Shown: piece by piece, positions 26,446-37,723 of the stretch
How the letters are laid out: each line of letters opens with the position of its first letter
Numbering within the stretch: the first letter of the stretch is position 1
From: Toxotes chatareus
Taxonomy: Eukaryota > Chordata > Actinopteri > Toxotidae
Assembly: GCA_016801885.1 (NCBI GenBank)
Contig: CM028900.1
Span: forward strand, 18,246,972 to 18,310,971
Direction: 5' to 3'
DNA: 64,000 nucleotides
Notes under the pieces: generated by a model
The model's database searches: none
Told to the model about the DNA's origin: nothing
Seen by the model: the letters and a program-made list of their open reading frames with translations, nothing else
Position numbers and translations under genes: made by a program

Positions 26446-27920
26446 GAATAGCTTTTGCATATACACACTATCTTAGTCACAAATTGAGCTGTGCTCACTC
26501 AAATTGTTCTCCTACTCCTCTGTCTTGTAAAGAAGACACAGTTCACTTGCGTCACTAAGTCTGAACAAGTAATAATTCGGCACTATCTCTCTGCTCATTT
26601 GTCACAGCACCTTCAAAAGTCCTCACGTCTGTCTGTGCGTTTGAGTGAGTGTGTATAAAGCATGTCTGCGTGTGAACACAAGCAGCTGTGGAACTGATAT
26701 GGATAAGCAAATAGCTGCACACACATCATTAGGTGCTCATTTACAGACATTAGGCTGGAGCACAGGCAGCTCAGGAACTGAACAGGCACATGTGTTAGCA
26801 TTTTTATCATGTGCTTGTCAGGCATGCGAATTTGGGGTGTGTTGTGGGATATAATGTCAATTCTTGAAAACAAACTGTAATAATTAAAGTCATGGCTCTT
26901 CAGAGTATAGACCCTTACTTACCTCAGAGGCTGAGTAGCCAATTACTTTTTTGGCTGCAGGACTTTTACAGAGGCTGCTCAGAGTGAGACAGTGAGGATA
27001 ATGATTCATCAAGGAGTTTATATGGCCTCTAATGATGCTAATGAGTTCAGCACCTGGTTTTTCATTGCATATTACTGTAACTAATTAAACTGTTCAGACT
27101 GCCATTAGACAAGCAACATCTGGTGTGGGGGGCAAAGAAAGAAGCAAAAACAGGGTAGAAGCAGAGGAGATGCTGGCAGAAGGTAGACCAAAACAATAAC
27201 GAGAGAAGGTGTAAAGTAAGGGCAAGGGGGGATCAATTAGGGAAATGAAATGTCATCCTCAGTGTGGGACAACATACATCAAGCAGTGACAGCCCCTCCT
27301 CTAAGCCTGTCAGTCCCACCTCCGTCAAAACGACCAATTAAAGCAAAGCTAATTCCCCTGTTAACCTCTAGATAGCCTCTGTCTAACACATCCTTATCCT
27401 GTAAACAGCAACACAGGAGATGTACGCTCAAATACACTCCCAGTGAACTGTGCTGCAGTACACATCATGGCTGAACAAGATAAAAAAAACAGTACAGGAT
27501 ACACCAAATATCTTTGAAATAAAATCCATGGGAAAAGGTCATTGTAGAGGCTGCATGTCACCAATATAAAGAAAAGGATGCAAATCCTGCATCGCCCCTT
27601 TACCCAAATTGCTTTAGAGCCATAAATCACCATGCATCTAAATATACACCAACATAGAAACTATAGCAGCGTCCCTGTAGACAGCTACACACTGACTTTA
27701 GAAACCAGTACCCTACACACATTACCTGAATTACGAGTTTTTCTCTCAAGCCTTTTCATTTAATCTTCCTCACTTGAACAATAAAGGTGTTTTTCATCTG
27801 AATTTGTCAGGTGCTGGAGGAGAGAGGAAAGCAGGAAAAAACAGGGGAGGAGAGATGATATTGCAGTGTCAGGTGTGGTGATGATAAAGAATTATGTGTC
27901 TCTTTATCATCTAACCCTAA

Positions 27921-27957
27921 CCCCCCCCCCCCCACACACACACACACACACACACAC
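27921..27957 (+). repeat. Poly-C tract followed by (CA)n microsatellite
   Basis: Thirteen C residues run straight into CA repeats. Confidence 0.97.
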
Positions 27958-28211
27958 GCAAACACACGCTCGCAACTGATCTGATTAAACTCCACAAACA
28001 TGGATTGGTGGGAGTGTCTATGGATCACAAGGCTAATTGAACTGTCTTTGTTCTGAAAAGATGGAGTATGAAGAGAATGATGAGGACTAGATTAAACAGG
28101 CAGGGGTAATAGTTACAGAAAAATGCAAAGAAAGAAAAAAAAACAGCTGAAGAGGAAATTCAGCTTGGACACTCAGGAACTACAGGATGGATTCAAATTT
28201 AGTACAGATAT

Positions 28212-28470
28212 TCAGGGTCCCCAGAGAATGAGACCTACTGACTCCTACCCCAGTGTGAGGTTGAATTTTGTTGTTCAGAGTGAAATGTCCTCTGAACTGA
28301 TGGATTGATTGCCATGAAATTTGGACATTTATGATCCCCAAAGATTTGTAATAACTCTGATAATATTTTAACCTTTACTGTAGTGCCACTAGTTCTCAAA
28401 TTTTTATGACAAAAAGGTAAATTACCTGGTTGACTTGCGTTAACATTCATCAAAACTATCCGCACCAGTA
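28212..28470 (+). repeat. Dispersed teleost repeat copy
   Basis: Contains GGTCCCCAGAGAATGAGACC near its start, then GATTGCCATGAAATTTGGAC, ATGATCCCCAAAGA and TAGTGCCACTAG. The reverse complement of this series occurs at 60890-61130, including a 'ccccagagga/gaatgaa' core, so the window itself shows that it is repeated. It has no coding capacity. Confidence 0.65.
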
Positions 28471-31400
28471 GCTGGTTCTGGTGTTATCCATGCTGATGCT
28501 TTCATATCTAGTAAATCAGTTTCTATGAAGTGTCTGCAGGAGTGCTTGTTTTCTTTCCTAGCCACAGATTGCATAACAGTCGTGACTTTGGTTAATTAAT
28601 GCTCTATGTACCTTCAAAAAGGGACACATTCATTTAATGACAATGGCACAGAAAAGAAAATCTAGTCATTATGAACCTTTTGAACTTTCATCACAATGTT
28701 ATTTTTCCAAGAACTGAACTCTCCATTGGCAGCTTGATGAAGAAAGCTGTGTTGTTTGAAGTGTAATAATCCACCAAAAGCTATTAGAATATATGTGTTT
28801 ACCAGTAAACAAAACTAAAAAATGAAAATCAGTCATTCATTACTCACCCAAATCTTTTAAAATATGTAGAGGACACATTAACAAATACCAGTTTTGTGTT
28901 TTACAGCCTTCGAACATGTTTGAGTAATGAGTATTTTGGGAACCTGACCCTGTGGAGCGGTCTGGGTGTCCCACAGAGCAACAGATGTTTAACTGCTCTC
29001 TGCAGCCACTGCTCTGCTGCCCTGTCACTGCCCCTGTCATTGTGTATTAACCAGCTCTACGTGTGTCTGTCTCCTCCTCTCATTCACAGACCTCTGTTTA
29101 GGAGTAATTAGCTATGTGCCTCCTCTCCAGTTCTCTCCGCTTCTACCCTGAAGCCTCATCTCATTCTACTGTCATCTCACTGTTTACTGTTCTAAGTAAT
29201 AATCATCCAATCTCAGCTCTCCTCCTCCCACCTCCCCTTCTTTCCCTCCTCTTTCCTCCTCCGCTCCTCCCTCTTGTCCTCCTCATTATGTCCCGGTCTC
29301 AGTTGTGACGGCCGTCATTAATCAATTCATTTTGAACGATGTTGAACCTTGCAACCCCGAACACCCACCCCTGCTTAACCAGGAAATGTTCTATTCCTGC
29401 GGTCCATTAGGCCAGCCAGAGCAGAACTGAGGAATGACAATAGATACAACAATAGAAACCAAAAGCAGGACACAGACAGAGGGGGAACAACAGGGCTTAT
29501 TATACTCTATCTGTTGGGGATTTTGGGGGATTTTCCCCATGCCCTAATGTCTCTTGGGATAAATAGTCATATTTTTCTTTGCTAACAAACTGGCCCTTGT
29601 GATCTGCGTCACTTACATCTGCTAAGTAAGCAGCAAGGCTCATTTGGAAAAAAACAGAATATGAATTGAATAATTAGTATAAGCAGTGATAGTCATCATG
29701 GATGAAGAAAAAAAAAAACTGATATAAATTGAAACTGAGATTGCATCATCAGTAAAATCTAATATTTTTTTTTATTTAAAATTTGCTTAAAATGTACCCC
29801 CATGTTCCTATGAACCACGTTGGAATGGTGTCAACCTTTTTGCCTCCTAACTATGGTGGGTTGACCGACATCGCCCACTGGCTTAACCTCTTTTTTTTGC
29901 ATTTGTATATGAATAGAAGCAACATGAATGGTTCTTTTACAAGTAAGGGTAGAGAGGAGCAATGGCCTGAGCAGTTGCTCTGTGTCTCCCAGACTTACTC
30001 TTGTCTATTTAGGCTTGTATGAGTGTACGAGAGCCTTTGCATGCATACTTTTGTGTCTGTGTGCAAGGTGGCCTGAACCCAAAAGTGGCTATCAGAAAAT
30101 ACTCCCATCTCATCTGTAACGCACTATAGTCACAATGCCAAAATTGCATGAGTACAAAAGCAGCTGTGCCTCCCCTGACCGCATCTTCACAAAAGGAGGC
30201 CAGTGTAAACCAAGATCAAACCAGAGAGAGCAGTATCAAACCAATGTGGCTGACATTTAAGATGACTCACTTTTACATTCATCGGGATTGGCTACAAGAA
30301 AACCATCAATGTTAATTTGACTCTGGTAGTGTAAATGAGGACACTTTGCCATAAGTCTACATCAATCATTATTGCAGAAGTTTGTGATTTTGAGTATAGG
30401 ATTAACCTGTCAATGCAAAAGAAGTGTAGACATGTATTTTTGTTCTGCTGCATAGAAGTATGATCTGGATTATGGTGGCCTTAAGTTACACTTATGATTC
30501 TTTTTCCCTCCTAGCTGTTTTCTATATTTGAAAAATATAAATTTTAATGTAGCAGCATCTTGGTAATTCACTTTGTTATTCCACGTGTGAGCCAGTAGTT
30601 TAATCATGTTAGAGAATAATAGCCTGACTCAAGCCCCGCTAAAGCTAACGTAACTAGCTTAGCAGTGCATCAGTAACATAAAAACTGCTGTCTGAGTTTT
30701 CTCGGGAAATTCCTATGTGGTGTGTTTAAAGCAACTTTAAACCATGTTCTGTATTTCTAAATCAGTTTATTATATTGATTTCAATATGAACGTGATGGGC
30801 AGGGAGACACCTAGCAAAACACCTGGACTGCAAATAATCCGTTTCTTTTTCTAAAGATATTTGTTAGGTATCATGTAGGTTCTGAGGCTATATTTTTGGC
30901 AAAACAAACAGCCAGAAGCATAAAATGAAGACATCACAACCTTTCTGCCTGTTACACACTGTTTACCAACCAGCCTGAAAAATCCATATATCTCTACTTC
31001 ACTGCTTGTATAGTTACTGCTGTCTGCCTTTGTAGGGCAGTGTGAGTGCTAGTATTTTCACCTGGGTCAGTGAGATTTAGTCCTATACATAATCTAAAAC
31101 ATACTTCTGACTCTGAAGGCCCTCAAGTCATAGGTAGGTCAATCGCCCACGCCTCACCTAATCACGCTATCCTCACACTAGAGTATATTACTGTACAAAG
31201 TATCAAGTTATGACTGCAATCTCTTTGTGAATAGACAAATATTATTTATATGGGTTACATGAACACAAAGACTCCTTTGTTAAGGGCTGTTTATCTGGCA
31301 GTCTGGCCATAAATCACAATTACATTATACCACCAAGCATATTATCTCTCAGTGGTGTGAAACTTCAGATACTATATCTACAGGACCTTATCTTAAATGG

Positions 31401-33120
31401 TGTGATCATTGTCAAGACATATTGTAGAAAATTTATTAAATGGTGTGATATATCCTTTCTCTCCCTTATCTAACGCTCAAGGATCACACTGTATTAATTA
31501 TTTTATTTATGACCTGTCTGATGAGGGCAATGGGAGAGAATGACCTAATCACCAACAAATATGGCGTTTATTTTGTCATAAAGAATGCCATGTGAAACTT
31601 GATAACCTTCGATCTGTAATTTAATCTCTTTCTCTTCCTAATCGACTAACACAAAAGACATATACATGTTGTGCTCAGTGTGGGTAGACCTTGATTTGCG
31701 GATATTATAGCAAACAAGTCTTTCAAAATACAATTGAACAACAAAGCAAAGAATCTCTTGCTGGCTTTGTCAGCAAAGGTATGACAGCATTAAGAGAAAC
31801 GTGGAATTGTAAAGCATCAAGTCTGAAAACTTTCTGCACCACATTTCTTCTAAAAATCTTTGCTTTTGACCCCACTGTGGTCTGAGTATTCCTTATGGGT
31901 CATTGTGCTTCATAGTAATGATAGAGAATATAACAAATTAAAATCTTTCTGTTCTACAGGGTGGAAGACTTTAGTGACTTAAACATAATATCTGACGACC
32001 TTCATATCATGATAATCATTTACTTTAATGGTCACACACACATGCCTGCACACACCCATGAACCCACAGTCTGTTTAGTTTATATGTTGGGTAGTTTAGC
32101 AGGTGTTGGTGTGTTTGTCTTTGAAGTGAGAGCAGTTTGTTTTCCCAGGCTTATGACAGTCCCTTATCAGTCCTGTATAAACCGGCAGGAAATCACCAAA
32201 CCGTGGAAGAAACCTACATAAATGCAGTTTGCATGCTTTAAGTGAAAATGAATAGGTCCACCTGATGCATTTACACATTGAGGTGTCTTTCCAGGACAGA
32301 TGGGAAACAGCTTGGGCTGACAGGAAGATGCCTTCTGTAAAGGCAATGCTTTGTCTGTAGAAAAATGTAAACTGTACTGTTGTGAGCATTATAAAAGAAA
32401 CTGTTTCATCATATTATGAGCTGTATGTACAAATCTGACTTGGAAGAAGTCTTTGTTGAATATACAACGTATGTAGTGAGGGAACAAACACCTAACAACC
32501 AGGGGGTTTTGTGTGACCTGGTCATATTGTATGTGTGGCTCTGGTCTGCAAGGAGAGAAAATGGGTTTGCTCTCTGTCAGTTTACTGCTCCTTTATCTGC
32601 TCCATGGTGTGCTGATGACCAGTAATCATAGCAGCAACCACTGATAAGAACTGTTAGGTTTCTGTCAACCTTAGCAGGCAATAAAATCTAATGAAGACTT
32701 AGTTGTAAAATAATGAATTTCGTCATCTCTCTAAAATGAGATGGCAGTAATTAACACAGTCTGGTTGTAAAGTGCCTGTGTGTGTGTGTAGGTGTGTTAT
32801 ATGCTTGTGAATGTGTGGATTTAAGGTGTGTACAGGACAGTGGGAGAAATAACACCTGAGATGGTCAAACTGCCAAAGAGACAGACAGAAACAGAGAGAA
32901 AGAAAGAAAAAGAAGGAGCAAGCAAGAAAGAAAGACACATTGTTCATACTTTCAGAGATAAATAGGACTGTGACTGAGATGAAGCCTCTATTTTAATACT
33001 CCTACAAAGCTTTTTGCTGCTTTTTCCATGTTGTTCTACCATTTAATACGGATTGTAAGAATATTTACAATTAACCCTTGAGAAGAAAGCGCACACCCTG
33101 CCCCTGTGCTGCAGGGGTCT

Positions 33121-33160
33121 GGCCAATCACAGCGGAGCAGACTTTACAGGGCTATTAAGT
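33121..33160 (+). promoter_or_regulatory. mnx2: Probable mnx2 core promoter (CCAAT box and TATA-like box)
   Basis: GGCCAATCACAGCGG places a CCAAT box at 33123-33127. TATTAA at 33153-33158 lies about 26 bases further on. Transcription would then start near 33185, leaving a 5' leader of about 250 bases before the start codon at 33431. Confidence 0.5.
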
Positions 33161-33202
33161 GCGAGTAAGTGCAATTCGGTGTGTCAAGTGGTTTTTACTT
33201 GC

Positions 33203-33220
33203 ATGGCAGAAGTGGTGTAG
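33203..33220 (+). promoter_or_regulatory. mnx2: Short upstream ORF in the predicted mnx2 leader
   Basis: ATG at 33203 opens a five-codon frame (MAEVV) closed by TAG at 33218-33220. It lies inside the leader if transcription starts at the promoter motifs near 33150. Such frames can lower translation of the main frame; whether this one is transcribed is unknown. Confidence 0.3.
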
Positions 33221-33430
33221 GTCAGAAAGAAGACATTTGTCCAGGGAAGAGGAGTGATAACAGAGCAGTTTCTGCAAACTTTAAAAGTGTGTGTTCAGAA
33301 ATTAGAGCCCAACAAAGTGCACCAGAGGGATTTACTTCCGAAGTTCACGTCAACATTTTGAGTATAATAAGAACAGGAGGGCTGTTTATCAGCTGTTCAC
33401 TGGACATCTGTGAACAGAATGACTACCACC

Positions 33431-35179
33431 ATGGAGAAATCCAAAAACTTTCGCATTGATGCCCTGCTGGCGCACGACGTGGAACAGAGGACGGACAGCG
33501 ACGGTGCTTCCCCGGGGTTTTGTTACAGCAGGAGCCCCGGCGACAGTCCGGTGTCAAACCGCGGCTCTGAGACGCCCTCCCCTCACCCAAACTCAACGAA
33601 CTCCTCGCCAGTCCCGTCGGGAGTCCTGCCCAAATCCCAGCTCTTCAATTTATCCCAGTCAGGATTCACAGCTCTGCACAGAGGGGGTCTCATCGGAATG
33701 CACCCCGGCTCCGTGTATCCTCTGGCGGCCCTCGGAGGCCAGCACCCCACCTTCATGTACCCCGGCTTCACGCAGCTGGTCCAGCCGTACCCGGAGCAGC
33801 TGAAGGGAGCGAGCATGACCGGAAGTCTTCCGCTGGAGCCTTGGATCAGAGCCGGCCTGATGATTCCCAGATTTGGCGAATATGGAGGTGAGAGGCTTTA
33901 ACTCATAAAATCAACTCTGTGAACTAGAGAATATACTGCTTATATAAAATAACATGAATCTTTTACATGTCATAGTTGGTTGAACTTCAAATAAATAAAT
34001 AAATAAATAGACTAAGTAAATAAATAAAATAAATATATTTTTGTGTAATACCACAAGGTAAATATCAAATCTGAAATTAAATATAATCATGCAATATTTT
34101 ACAAAAGAATATTATACAATAGTAAATATTAACACATTTCTATATATAAGATCAGCAATTTTATTTTTATTTATTTATTTTTGCTGAAGCCATAAATAAA
34201 AAACAAACACAAAAACAAACAAACAAAAAAACAGGATTTAGGATCTGTACTCCACTTTGAACTTGATTAAAATCAAATGGATCATACATTTGCTTCCCTT
34301 TAATTAATTTTTGTTTTTATTTTATTATTGATAAGCATTGTCCAGTTTTTGTGAAGGGCACCAACTAGTTGTTTATGCCTTGGGGTCTCCTAACACCTGT
34401 GTGTTGATCTTGGTATAGAAAGGACTGTGACATTGAGCTGCTGAGGACAATTTATCTCATAAAAATAACATGCAATATTTACAGTAAAGGTAACACCTGA
34501 AATAGGCCTACCACTTAATCAATTGATAACATTTATAGTGTTTTCATTAAGGTAATGGACCTCTGTGATGGTTTATTACCCCTCCAAAGCAATATCCTCT
34601 CACCACGACCTCACATCAGGGCAATAAATGTTAATGAACAGAGAGACAGCAAGAAATACAGGCAGGAAGACAGACGGACAGGCAGGTGGGCATGAGGCAT
34701 CCAAACAATGATCTGGAAATCAAACTGGAAGATTGTGTTAAATTTCATATGAAAATTTATTAGAAAAATATCTGTGACATAAATGTTTTCCTTCCTACTT
34801 TCTTTTTTAAAAATGTCTTTCTTTCTTTCCCTCATAGGCTGCTGAAGGCCTCTTTCACTTTCAGGCCCATTATTCATAATAGTGTTGTGTTCTTATAGAA
34901 ATAGATATAAATATAAATAATATATACAAATATAAATATAAATAATAACAAATGTTTTTGCCCCTCTCAGCTCCGGCCCAGGCAGGTTTGTTGGGGAAGT
35001 GTCGGAGGCCCAGGACAGCTTTCACCAGTCAGCAGCTGCTGGAATTAGAAAACCAGTTCAAGCTCAACAAGTACCTGTCGAGACCTAAACGCTTTGAGGT
35101 GGCTACTTCTCTGATGCTGACCGAAACTCAGGTGAGAGAGTAATAAACTGCTGAGATGACAACAGTGACATTCATCCTT

Positions 35180-35216
<37 letters not shown>

Positions 35217-36160
35217 TGGCACATTTTTGTTATTTGATTTATCCACTCTTTGACCTGTCAAAGAAATATGGGTTATAAAAAATAAATATACTCAGTTCTA
35301 CAAGATAATTTTTGGAAAAAGAAAAACACTGTTCATCCATTTCATGATATTTGTTTTTTTAATATTAGTTAATTTTGAAAACACCACCTGGCTTTTCTTT
35401 CCAGCTAAGAGTGGATCTGTACACCAGAATAAAAAGCTTATTGTTTCTAATTTTAAATAAATGAATCAATAAATAAACCAGTAATAAAACCATGGCAACA
35501 TTAAATTGTTAATATGTTTTATTATAGCACATAGCTGGCTTCTTTCTCACTCATTTTCCCTAAAAAAACAATTGAAAAAAAAACAGATTTTATCACATAT
35601 GTGGGCACAAGGGTAAAGTGATAAAATAGTATAGTAAATAATATTTTTTATGACTTTGGTGAAACACATGTCAGATAGACCTAAAGTAGTTATGAACCCA
35701 GTGTAGTCTTTGCTCATTTTCCTCACCATTCATTGAAGTGCCCTCCTAGGGTATGTTTATGCTTTCTTACCACCATTCTTAGTTATGGTGTCTGGTGGTT
35801 TTCTTTCATCAGGTTAAGATCTGGTTCCAGAACAGACGTATGAAGTGGAAGAGAAGTCGCAAAGCCAAGGAACAAGCAGCCCTGACTTCCCCTCTGACTG
35901 ATACAGAAAGAAATGGGATGGATATACACAGTGCCAAGTCTCAGGGTGACTCACACAGCTCAAGCCTAGAGGATGAAGAGGAGTTGGAAGGGGAGGATGA
36001 GGATGAAAAAGAGGAGGCAGAGGTGCTGAGGGCAAGTTCTTTAGGTTCTGTAGGCTTCATGAGGCATGCTGTAGGAGGAACAGGGAACTCTTACAGCTCT
36101 TATTCAGAGGAGGAGCTGGAAGAGGGAGGCTCGAGAATGAGAAGCGGGGTTTTTCCATAG
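33431..36160 (+). CDS. mnx2: Motor neuron and pancreas homeobox protein 2 (MNX family)
   Basis: Homeodomain transcription factor of the MNX (HB9/MNR2) family, which specifies motor neurons and endocrine pancreas in vertebrates. Exons 33431-33887, 34971-35131 and 35813-36160 join in frame to 321 residues. The N-terminus MEKSKNFRIDALLA is the family signature. The homeodomain, about residues 163-222, runs from CRRPRTAFTSQQLLELE to QVKIWFQNRRMKWKRS, with an intron before VKIWFQN as in MNX genes. The tail is acidic (Glu/Asp run near residues 260-280) and Ser-rich. I chose the ATG at 33431, which has a strong Kozak context (ACCACCATGG) and matches the family start; an in-frame ATG at 33419 would add four residues. 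MNX2 rather than MNX1 is inferred from LPLEPWIRAGLMIPR before the homeodomain and the lack of the long Ala/Gly runs of MNX1. Whether it is the mnx2a or mnx2b copy cannot be settled here. Confidence 0.9.
33989..34009 (+). repeat. (AAAT)n simple repeat in mnx2 intron 1
   Basis: Tandem AAAT units inside an AT-rich stretch of intron 1. Confidence 0.85.
35183..35213 (+). repeat. (CA)n microsatellite in mnx2 intron 2
   Basis: About 15 CA units, 50 bases after the exon 2 donor. Confidence 0.97.
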
Positions 36161-37309
36161 TTATAAAATTCTGCATGCTTTTATTGTGTGGCCCTTTATG
36201 TTTATTACTCCTGAGAAGACAATACACAGTGCAATCAAGAGCACAAACATGGTACCATGGAAAGGATCATTCATTTTTCACAGCCCAACCCATAGTGCCA
36301 TATCTGTATCCAGAGCTCTCAAAATAGCAAAGAGGGATATTTACATCTACACCTCGGTCTGGAAATGAAAAGCAGGATAATGCCATCTGTGTGTACCTGG
36401 TCATTTAATGGTTTAATGGCCAGTAATCTGTGAGTTATGACTTACTTCAGAATCAACAAATAATTCTGTTTATAATGGGCATTTTTTGTGCATGATTTAT
36501 TTGTGTTTTAAACAGTACAAACAAAAATCTGCAATAAAGTAACTAATACATGAATGTACATGTACTGAAACTGTATGAAGGAGTTGGGGTGGGGGCATGG
36601 TAGCACTTTCATTGAAAGGCAGTGGATGAAGACACAGAAAATTTTACTTGGAGATGTTGTAAGGACCGTCAGTGTTACATTGTTATCAGTGCTTCCCAGT
36701 CTGTTACAAATATTTGATTAATATTGGGAACTTTTCACAAGAAAAATATGATACTCAGGTTATTGTAGTACTTTTTTTTTTACTATATACTCATGAATTT
36801 TTGTTCAACTCTTTGTTTTGTATTATCTTTGTGAAACTGCATGTTATATTTAGTTAAAGCCACACACACAAATACATGGCTGCATGTACTGTATAGTATT
36901 TGAAGTTTACTGTTGATATGGCAATGTCCCTGTATTTTGTAAACTATTCTCATGTTAAGTGTGATGCTGTCAATATAATTTAAAATTTAATATATTTCAC
37001 CTTAAGTGCAACACTAGTGATTTTGTTGAGGGGGTTGTTTGAAACGAATGAAATAAAGTTGAATTAATGAGTGTGTTTTGAATCCAAAAAGTTCACGTTT
37101 CACAATTAAAGGGACAATTCAGTTTATTTTTTTTAAACAGGAAGTGGCATGAGTTGGCCTACTTTCAGGTTGTAGGGACACTATTTGCGTAGTTACAATA
37201 TTTTTATCCCCATACAATGTGATATATGTAAACTAATTTTACAACGCTAGCTTTGAATCACACATGTCCCTTCTCGGCTGTGGTAATTACTATAGAGACA
37301 CAATTGCTT
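36161..37309 (+). other. mnx2 3' UTR and short mnx2-cfap65 spacer
   Basis: No coding capacity seen. Poly(A) signals AATAAA occur at 36533 and 37052. If the second is used, the mnx2 transcript ends only about 250 bases before the X-box that marks the cfap65 promoter. The segment from about 37100 (AAAGGGACAATTCAG onward) may be a repeat fragment. Confidence 0.55.
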
Positions 37310-37323
37310 GTTGCCATGGAAAC
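37310..37323 (+). promoter_or_regulatory. cfap65: X-box (RFX binding site) in the cfap65 promoter
   Basis: GTTGCCATGGAAAC differs at one position from the palindromic X-box GTTGCCATGGCAAC bound by RFX factors, which drive ciliary genes. It lies 414 bases upstream of the cfap65 start codon. Forkhead-type GTAAACA cores follow at 37631 and 37696, compatible with FOXJ1 input. The role is inferred from motif and gene context. Confidence 0.7.
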
Positions 37324-37429
37324 GCAGTACCCGACAAACTTTAACTTCTTCCTCTGACTGCTGTACACAGGGTTTTCCTAACTCACATGGAATAAATAAC
37401 TGTTGCCTGGTTGGCAAGTTTTATTGTCT

Positions 37430-37723
37430 GGCGTTTGAAAGAAGGTAAGGCTGTCTTAGTGAGTTAGACCCGCCGTGTTTACGGACGTTAGTCTGTTTAC
37501 CTGTCAGCTCTGCGCTTTGTTAGCTAGTATCTATGGTCTTAGTATCCGGTAATTTCAAAACGCTCTCTCAGCTTGGCTTTAGGTGCAACTACAGCCAACG
37601 GCATCTGTCTTCAGTGAGTGTAGTAGGTGTGTAAACAATGGTAAACGACAGGGCGACGCCGACAACTTTGTTCCATATTTGATGATTTGTAGGTGTGTAA
37701 ACACCTTCTCTCTTTTCCCAGTC
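37430..37723 (+). other. cfap65: Predicted cfap65 leader exon/intron
   Basis: A strong acceptor (TCTTTTCCCAG) ends at 37721, two bases before the ATG at 37724, so the coding start lies just inside the second exon. Possible donors for a noncoding first exon are GAAAGAAG/GTAAGG at 37445 and ATCCG/GTAATT near 37549. The exact first exon cannot be fixed. Confidence 0.4.

Larger units (their letters stand above)
20034..33430. other. Gene-free interval between myo1b and mnx2
   Basis: The first 1.2-2.1 kb is probably myo1b 3' UTR. Beyond that I find no reading frame with splice sites or recognisable protein similarity. It holds microsatellites (23831-23870, 27921-27957), a poly-T tract, repeat fragments (26385-26445, 28212-28470), a 36-nt hairpin (25013-25048) and long unique stretches rich in TAAT and CAATTA motifs (about 24700-25010, 26880-27400, 29300-29480). 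Those stretches are candidate regulatory DNA for the adjacent homeobox gene. Confidence 0.6.

Noticed and set aside
33456..33803. 115-codon alternative frame in mnx2 exon 1
   Set aside because: It overlaps the conserved MNX N-terminus in another frame and is Arg/Pro/Thr-rich as expected of a shifted CpG-rich exon.
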